Part shown: positions 1-4,075 of the stretch, piece after piece | Numbering within the stretch: position 1 is the first letter of the stretch | Layout of the letters: each line of letters begins with the position of its first letter | NCBI GenBank assembly: GCA_020433785.1 | Contig: JAGRCC010000827.1 | Span: 1 to 8,368, forward strand | DNA length: 8,368 bases | Origin: Anaerolineae bacterium | Lineage (GTDB): Bacteria > Chloroflexota > Anaerolineae > 4572-78 > J111 | Direction: 5' to 3' | Position numbers and translations under genes: made by a program | The notes under the pieces: generated by a model | What the model was told of the DNA's origin: nothing | What the model saw: only the letters and a program-made list of their open reading frames with translations | Databases searched by the model: none

Positions 1-1139
1 AAGGCTTCTCTGGCCCGGTTGAACTTGTTGAGGCCGGCGCCGTTGGTGCCGAACCACAACACCCCGCCTCGATCCTCATAGATGGTGACGACGTGATTGG
101 CGCTTAAACTGTGCGGATTGGCGGGATCGTTAAGAAAGCGGTCGAACGATTGGGTGGCCGGATCGAACCGGTTGAGGCCGCCCGACCGGGTGCCGACCCA
201 CAATCGGCCGGCCCCATCTTCATAGAGGTAGCGGACGTTATCGTCACTTAAGCTGGCTGGGTCTTCGGCGTCGAAGTGGTAGACAGTGAAGGTTTCCTTG
301 GAGCGGTCAAACTTATCGAGGCCGCCGCCGGCCGTGCCCACCCATAAATTCCCGGTCGAGTCCTCGATGATGCTGCTGACATCATTGTTGCTTAAGCTGG
401 CCGGATTGTTGGGATCGTGTTGATACGCGATGAAGGATTCGGTCGCCGGGTCGAATTTGTCGAGACCGCCGCCTTCGGTGCCGACCCACAGCACCCCGGT
501 CGAATCTTCGTACAGCGTCCAGACATTGTCGTGGCTCAGGCTGCCGGCGCGATTGACGTCGGCGCGATAGGTGGTGAACGCGCCCGTGGCCGGGTCGAAC
601 CGGTTGAGGCCGCCGCTGCCGGTACCCAACCACATCACCCCCTCCTCATCTTCATAAATAGCCCGGACAATGTTGTCGCTAAGCGATTGAGGATCATCAG
701 GGTCATGTTGGAAGCGAGTAAAGGTTTCGGTGTTGGGATCGAAGCGATTCAAGCCGCCGTTGGTGCCGATCCACAAGTTGCCGGCGTGATCTTCGTAGAT
801 GGCTCTGATGAAATTATCGGTAATGGTGTTCGGGTCATCGGGATCATTCTTATAAACGGTGAAGCGGTAGCCGTCGAATTTGTTGAGGCCGTCTTGGGTG
901 CCGAACCACATAAAGCCCTGCCGGTCTTGCAGGATGGCATAGATGGTGCTTTGAGACAGCCCATCTTCAATCGAAATCCGGTCAAAGCGAATATTGCCGC
1001 TTTGCGCTTGGACGTCGGCGGGCCGGCCGGACAGCCCCAGCAGCAGCAGTATGATCAGCGTTAGGCCAAGCCACCGGCTGATCGACGGACGGCTTACGCC
1101 ACGGCTTAATTGGGGCAAGACGGTTTTTCTCACATTCAC
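1..1139 (-). CDS. Two-component-regulator beta-propeller sensor, N-terminal part (cut by left window edge)
   Basis: The reading frame opens with GTG at 1139 (a second GTG lies at 1133). An in-frame TAA sits three codons upstream, so the start is bounded. It stays open to base 1, giving 379 residues of a longer protein. Residues 20-46 form a signal peptide or anchor: a Leu/Ile-rich core followed by ADVQAQ, with cleavage likely after VQA. From residue 50 come seven Reg_prop-type blades, each with the pattern YED-x-x-G-x-LW-[VIF]-GT-x-x-G-G-L-[ND]-[RK]-F-D. Their tryptophans are at 78, 123, 170, 218, 266, 314 and 362. In known families such blades form the extracytoplasmic sensor of histidine kinases, hybrid kinases or diguanylate cyclases, usually as 14 blades followed by a Y_Y_Y domain and a membrane helix. 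The output domain lies outside the window, so the signalling type cannot be told. The ligand is unknown. High confidence for the propeller, lower for the exact start. Confidence 0.9.
   Translation of the reverse strand, partial: MNVRKTVLPQLSRGVSRPSISRWLGLTLIILLLLGLSGRPADVQAQSGNIRFDRISIEDGLSQSTIYAILQDRQGFMWFGTQDGLNKFDGYRFTVYKNDPDDPNTITDNFIRAIYEDHAGNLWIGTNGGLNRFDPNTETFTRFQHDPDDPQSLSDNIVRAIYEDEEGVMWLGTGSGGLNRFDPATGAFTTYRADVNRAGSLSHDNVWTLYEDSTGVLWVGTEGGGLDKFDPATESFIAYQHDPNNPASLSNNDVSSIIEDSTGNLWVGTAGGGLDKFDRSKETFTVYHFDAEDPASLSDDNVRYLYEDGAGRLWVGTRSGGLNRFDPATQSFDRFLNDPANPHSLSANHVVTIYEDRGGVLWFGTNGAGLNKFNRAREA
32..932 (-). repeat. Seven Reg_prop blade repeats, settling to an exact 144-nt period
   Basis: The seven LW(V/I/F)GT blade motifs of the sensor lie 45, 47, 48, 48, 48 and 48 codons apart, counted between the conserved tryptophans. 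The last five blades are therefore in strict 144-nt register. On the plus strand the repeats show as recurring GGTTGAGGCCG-like blocks, and two copies of GAACCGGTTGAGGCC are identical at 165-179 and 597-611. The regular spacing suggests the inner blades arose by internal tandem duplication, with the first two more diverged. Confidence 0.85.
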
Positions 1140-1177
1140 GATTAGTTATTTTGGCTCTTGAGTGGGGTGCGAGGATA

Positions 1178-1215
1178 AAACGTAGAGTGTAGGTCGTAGT
1201 GCGTCAATTACGTTT
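1178..1215. repeat. 7-bp inverted repeat AAACGTA / TACGTTT upstream of the propeller sensor
   Basis: AAACGTA at 1178-1184 and TACGTTT at 1209-1215 are perfect inverted copies separated by 24 bases. If transcription starts near 1216, as the candidate -10 box suggests, the repeat would form a stem at the very 5' end of the sensor mRNA. Alternatively it could be an operator just downstream of the promoter. A 7-bp match with a long loop can occur by chance, so the function is a guess. Confidence 0.35.
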
Positions 1216-1222
1216 ATTGGGG

Positions 1223-1250
1223 ATTATAGTCGCAAAAAGGGAAATAAGAA
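1223..1250 (-). promoter_or_regulatory. Candidate sigma-70-like promoter for the propeller sensor
   Basis: Reading leftward, a perfect TATAAT lies at 1228-1223 and a weak -35-like TTCTTA at 1250-1245, with a 16-nt spacer. The predicted transcript start is near 1216, about 77 nt before the GTG start at 1139. The -10 box is a consensus match but the -35 is poor. The placement in the only sizeable gap before the sensor supports the call. Chloroflexota promoter rules are not well known, so confidence is moderate. Confidence 0.45.
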
Positions 1251-1411
1251 AGAGGCAATAGGTACTGAGGGTATTTTCGGTAACGTAAGGACAAGGTCTA
1301 ATTCACTGGCTGCATCATGCGTGGCGTGTAGGACGTGGTCCGTGAGGCGATGGCCGGAAACTTGCCTAAGCGATCGATAGTTCGAGCCGATTGAGGGGGC
1401 GCTTGTCACCG

Positions 1412-2740
1412 CTATGGCATCCAGATAAGCCATATTTCACTGGCATAGACGACGCCGGCATAGACATCGCGGTATTTGACAATGACCGTCTGGCCGGCCA
1501 TTTGCTCTATCGTAGCCCGCGGAACCTCAACGATAGCCGATTGAACCGGTCGTCCCCCGGGAGAGAAGTGATAGATAAACCGGTTGAGGCCATTCTGCTG
1601 AACAACCAGGTCATCATCAACGACCACAGGGCTAACCTGATCCGGTTTAGATGAAAAGTAGAATTTGCCACTCATCGGAAGTGTACTCGGGATTTGAACT
1701 GAGGTCGTGTAAAAGACCTCACCCTGAAAAGCGACAGGGCGTGATGGAATGGCCGGGCCGATAAAGAGGGGGAAGCCGGGCGGCCGGCTAAAGCCACGTA
1801 AGACCAACGGCAAATACAGTTTAGCACTAACCGGAGCTTGGGGAGAACACTTCTTGAGCCAGGCTATCAACTGGCTTGCCACTTTAGCATTATCTCGTTT
1901 GGCGTATCCGCCCATGCCGTTGTCTGTGGCGTACCAGTTACTATCAGTAATGAGCGCTACACAGCCGGCACCATGGTCAAAAGCGGCCATGACTGGAGCA
2001 AGCGGTGGATTAGCGTCGGCATCGGTGGTCACAATTGCCTTATTAGCCGGAGTTAGCGAGGAACTGGCTTGAAGCTGCAAATCGGTGACGCCCGCGAGAC
2101 CAGGATGACTGGTAAAGTTATCTTTTTGATAAATTACCCAGATGGTAGGGTCGATGGTTGGACCGGCCGGATCGAAGTCAGTTGGATCCCGCACGGCGCC
2201 GCCCACCTGACTGTAGCCGAACGCTTCGAACAAGGCTTGCGTTTTCGTTTTAAAGGCGCCCCAATCGCCGTTTAACATTAAGCCGTGTCCCCCGGCCGCC
2301 CAATCCTTAAGCAGATTACCTTCAGCTTGGCTGTAAGCGGCCGCGAGATGGCTGTTGTGGGCCAAGCCATGGACAATCAGGATATCAACACAAGACGGAA
2401 CAACCGCAAGATTAAGATCAACCGTGCCCACGCTAAACCCATCGGCCATTAAATCACCAATGAAATCGGCCACATCGTTGGGGTCTTGCCCTTTGGAAAT
2501 CTCGTAACCCACGACCGGCGCGCTCATTACATTGCAATCGACCGGATCGAGTAGCACAGCCGCCGCAGCCGGCCCCGATGGGTGCGCGCCGCCTTCAATC
2601 CAACCCGAACCGGTCAGCTCAAACGAGGAAGTAGAAGAATGACCACCATCGCTGCCAGGCTCCTGAGCAGCGGCGGAGCTAAGCCCAAGAAACCAGCCGG
2701 TCATTAATAGGATGATCAGAAATCTTCGTTTAATGAACAT
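1412..2740 (-). CDS. Secreted protein with glutamine-amidotransferase-like fold and LYLPLVLR motif
   Basis: I choose the ATG at 2740, giving 442 residues, because GGAG lies 8 nt before it. A TTG six codons further upstream would put that GGAG inside the gene. Residues 1-25 are a signal peptide (FIKRR, hydrophobic core, cleavage after SSAAA). Residues about 60-298 look like a class I glutamine-amidotransferase-like (ThuA/DUF4350-like) fold: a hydrophobic strand DILIVHGLAH, then LLKDWAAGGHGLMLNGDWG, FTSHPGLAGV, and late CVALITDSNWYA. I see no convincing Cys-His-Glu catalytic triad, so a binding or structural role is as likely as an enzyme. LYLPLVLR at 308-315 is a motif common in exported Chloroflexota proteins and here separates the fold from a C-terminal region of about 125 residues that I do not recognise. 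It ends in WLIWMP. Export is well supported; the fold call is tentative and the function unknown. Confidence 0.8.
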   Translation of the reverse strand: MFIKRRFLIILLMTGWFLGLSSAAAQEPGSDGGHSSTSSFELTGSGWIEGGAHPSGPAAAAVLLDPVDCNVMSAPVVGYEISKGQDPNDVADFIGDLMADGFSVGTVDLNLAVVPSCVDILIVHGLAHNSHLAAAYSQAEGNLLKDWAAGGHGLMLNGDWGAFKTKTQALFEAFGYSQVGGAVRDPTDFDPAGPTIDPTIWVIYQKDNFTSHPGLAGVTDLQLQASSSLTPANKAIVTTDADANPPLAPVMAAFDHGAGCVALITDSNWYATDNGMGGYAKRDNAKVASQLIAWLKKCSPQAPVSAKLYLPLVLRGFSRPPGFPLFIGPAIPSRPVAFQGEVFYTTSVQIPSTLPMSGKFYFSSKPDQVSPVVVDDDLVVQQNGLNRFIYHFSPGGRPVQSAIVEVPRATIEQMAGQTVIVKYRDVYAGVVYASEIWLIWMP

Positions 2741-2748
2741 TTCTTTGA

Positions 2749-2752
2749 CTCC
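2749..2752 (-). promoter_or_regulatory. Shine-Dalgarno GGAG that fixes the start of the LPLVLR protein
   Basis: GGAG (read on the minus strand) ends 8 nt before the ATG at 2740. This spacing selects that ATG over the in-frame TTG at 2758, which overlaps the site. Confidence 0.75.
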
Positions 2753-2806
2753 GCACAAATTGAACAGTCGCGGTTTTGACCTAAAGGATCGATGCTCTAT
2801 GATCGT

Positions 2807-2860
2807 TTAATTATTAAAAAAGATGACCAGATCGACTAAACATGCCGGTCGGCGCTTCAT
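2807..2860 (-). CDS. 17-residue small ORF with strong ribosome-binding site, possible leader peptide
   Basis: ATG at 2860 begins the peptide MKRRPACLVDLVIFFNN, which ends at TAA (2809-2807). A near-ideal AAGGAGA lies at 2874-2868, 7 nt before the ATG. This is the strongest ribosome-binding site in the window, although the reading frame is only 17 codons. The ORF lies 44 nt after the FxLYD lipoprotein stop and 66 nt before the LPLVLR-protein start. A hairpin followed by six U residues is embedded in it. It could be a leader peptide that controls readthrough into the next gene, a small membrane-active peptide (basic start, hydrophobic end), or the surviving 5' end of a lost gene. No similarity is known to me. 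That it is translated is inferred only from the ribosome-binding site. Confidence 0.4.
   Translation of the reverse strand: MKRRPACLVDLVIFFNN
2816..2850 (-). terminator. Weak hairpin followed by U6, candidate terminator or attenuator
   Basis: On the minus-strand transcript GACCGG (2850-2845) can pair with CTGGTC (2830-2825), six pairs including one G-U, around a 14-nt loop. Three bases later comes a run of six U (2821-2816). It lies 54 nt after the FxLYD lipoprotein stop, so it may end that transcript. Because it sits inside the 17-codon ORF it could also act as an attenuator. The stem is short and the loop long, so this is weak. Confidence 0.3.
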
Positions 2861-2875
2861 AGTTTAATCTCCTTA

Positions 2876-2891
2876 ATGGCTTCGGGGCCAT
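2876..2891 (-). other. Short hairpin ATGGC/GCCAT after the FxLYD lipoprotein stop
   Basis: ATGGC (2891-2887) and GCCAT (2880-2876) on the minus strand form a perfect 5-bp stem with a 6-base loop CCCGAA. It begins 12 nt after the lipoprotein stop and ends just before the AAGGAGA site of the small ORF. No U-run follows, so it is not a canonical terminator. It may protect the 3' end of the mRNA or be chance. Confidence 0.25.
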
Positions 2892-2903
2892 CACATTTCC
2901 GGT

Positions 2904-3953
2904 TTATAGTCCGATGGCTCGGAGCTCGTGGCGGGTTATCTGGTGATTGTATGAGTCAGTGCATACTTCAAAGTTCAAGGCGTCGTCGTTGAGGACCTCT
3001 TCAGGCGCATTCCCTTGAAACGTGCCAAAGTTGACGACTTTATTCTGATCATTATATAGAATGACTAAGACCAGTAGATAGTCTAACAAGGGGTCGCCCC
3101 GGTTCCACAACTTGCCCGTTACGCAATAGTTGCCTTCTTCAACCGATGGGTCCAGATCGGCCAGCTCGAAATCTTGCCGAGGATTTTCTCGACTGGGTTG
3201 AGCGACCACATCCAAATTGAAATCGGCAATATCTTGAACGTGATAGACCGTCATCTCAAAGGGGACCTGCCCGCCGGGGGGGACTGTTTCCAGTGGCCAA
3301 TAGGCCGCCGCATCATCAACATCAGCAATACCTTGGCCCTGGCTGTCGTAGATAGTGCCGGTCAGTTTGACAATGTCCTGTGAGGCGCCGGTGTTGTTGA
3401 TAATATCACCATCGATGATAATCCCTTCCTCATCTTGGTAAGAAATCTGGACACCCGTAAACGTCCAGCCCGAGGCATTCGGTTGCGGATTGGGTTCCGG
3501 ATTGAGCGAGGGCAGATCTGGCTGTGATGGTAATGTCGGAACGGCCGCAGCCAGCGGCTCAGTTGGGATCGGAGCGGGCGGTGGGGTAGGCGGCGGGTTG
3601 GTTGGGACAGCGGCAGCAACACTGACTGGTTTCGTGGCGGGGCTGACGCTTGCTCTCGTAACTGTGGTGGGGGCTAAGATGGGTCTAGTGGCGACAGCGG
3701 GCGCTTGAGCGTTCACTACAGGCTGAGGTTGGGCCGGGGGCGGCTCGGTGGCGACCGCCGCCGCGATTGCTGCCGAGGACGTTGGGGTTAGAGTTGGTAA
3801 TGTTTTACTGATCCAAATTGCTTTCTTTGAGGATGTAGCGCCGGCCCCCCCCAGCGAGCAAGCCATAGAGGCTAACATCGAAAATAGGCCAAGCCATACC
3901 AGGAACGTCGTATGGGAGCGTTTACGTCGATAAAACTCAGGTTGATTTAGCAT
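2904..3953 (-). CDS. Lipoprotein with Pro/Ala/Thr-rich stalk and two FxLYD-like domains
   Basis: The ATG at 3953 has GGAG 7 nt upstream (3964-3961) and gives 349 residues. A basic N-terminus (RRKR, 9-12) and a hydrophobic segment (17-31) lead to LASMAC with Cys32. This is a somewhat weak lipobox (Ser at -3) but typical in position, so the protein is probably lipid-anchored on the outer face of the membrane. Residues 51-160 are a low-complexity Pro/Ala/Thr/Val stalk. Two C-terminal domains of about 90 residues follow. The first (161-252) reads WTFTGVQISYQDEEG, then DGDIINNTG and IYDSQGQ. The second (262-349) has CVTGKLWNRG and VLVILYNDQNK. The pattern of a strand, an N-x-[TG] turn and 'lYd.qG' resembles FxLYD-type beta-sandwich domains common on bacterial surface proteins. 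Cys277 and Cys331 could form a disulfide. The ligand is unknown. It has its own gap upstream and may be transcribed separately from the protease. Confidence 0.8.
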   Translation of the reverse strand: MLNQPEFYRRKRSHTTFLVWLGLFSMLASMACSLGGAGATSSKKAIWISKTLPTLTPTSSAAIAAAVATEPPPAQPQPVVNAQAPAVATRPILAPTTVTRASVSPATKPVSVAAAVPTNPPPTPPPAPIPTEPLAAAVPTLPSQPDLPSLNPEPNPQPNASGWTFTGVQISYQDEEGIIIDGDIINNTGASQDIVKLTGTIYDSQGQGIADVDDAAAYWPLETVPPGGQVPFEMTVYHVQDIADFNLDVVAQPSRENPRQDFELADLDPSVEEGNYCVTGKLWNRGDPLLDYLLVLVILYNDQNKVVNFGTFQGNAPEEVLNDDALNFEVCTDSYNHQITRHELRAIGL

Positions 3954-3973
3954 ATTAGCACTCCAATGTGACC

Positions 3974-4025
3974 GGACCTGACAGGGCTAAATTTTACATT
4001 AGAAAACCCTGTCAGATCTGGGTCC
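3974..4025. repeat. REP-like palindrome between the protease and the FxLYD lipoprotein
   Basis: CTGACAGGG (3978-3986) and CCCTGTCAG (4007-4015) are perfect 9-bp inverted copies around a 20-base AT-rich loop. An outer pair GGACC (3974-3978) and GGTCC (4021-4025) can extend the stem with a 6-base bulge on one side. No T-run follows on either strand, so it is not a standard intrinsic terminator. The form is that of a dispersed REP-type or miniature palindromic element. It ends about 10 nt before the GGAG of the next gene, so it may fold in that gene's leader or shield the 3' end of the protease mRNA. There is only one copy in the window. Confidence 0.6.
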
Positions 4026-4075
4026 TATAATGAGAATGGCTACGATTCAATAAATGTTTGTTTCATGTCAGACCT

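Larger units (their letters stand above)
1140..1411. other. Intergenic region between the secreted LPLVLR protein and the propeller sensor
   Basis: This stretch of about 270 bases has no convincing gene. A 69-codon minus-strand frame across it lacks a ribosome-binding site and any recognisable composition. The part near the sensor holds the candidate promoter and inverted repeat listed separately. In the part next to the upstream gene's stop (about 1260-1411) I found no hairpin followed by a T-run, so no intrinsic terminator can be named. Confidence 0.6.

Noticed and set aside
417..1064. A 215-codon plus-strand open frame opposite the propeller sensor
   Set aside because: It is the mirror of the repetitive Reg_prop codons. 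It repeats with the same period, has no ribosome-binding site, and the minus-strand product is clearly real.
1224..1433. A 69-codon minus-strand frame filling the gap after the LPLVLR protein
   Set aside because: No ribosome-binding site, start inside the upstream gene, no recognisable composition, and it overlaps the candidate promoter of the sensor.
1577..1592. AACCGGTTGAGGCC shared between the LPLVLR gene and the sensor repeats
   Set aside because: Both encode Gly-Leu-Asn-Arg-Phe with the same codons. The flanking protein sequence in the LPLVLR gene is not a propeller blade, so this is chance.
3490..3708. Gly/Ala/Val-rich plus-strand frame of 72 codons
   Set aside because: It is the reverse complement of the Pro/Ala/Thr-rich lipoprotein stalk, a low-complexity artefact.
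4016..4075. A possible promoter for the FxLYD lipoprotein (TTGAAT followed by TATAGG)
   Set aside because: The spacing is about 15 nt and the -10 match is poor, so it is too weak to list as a feature.
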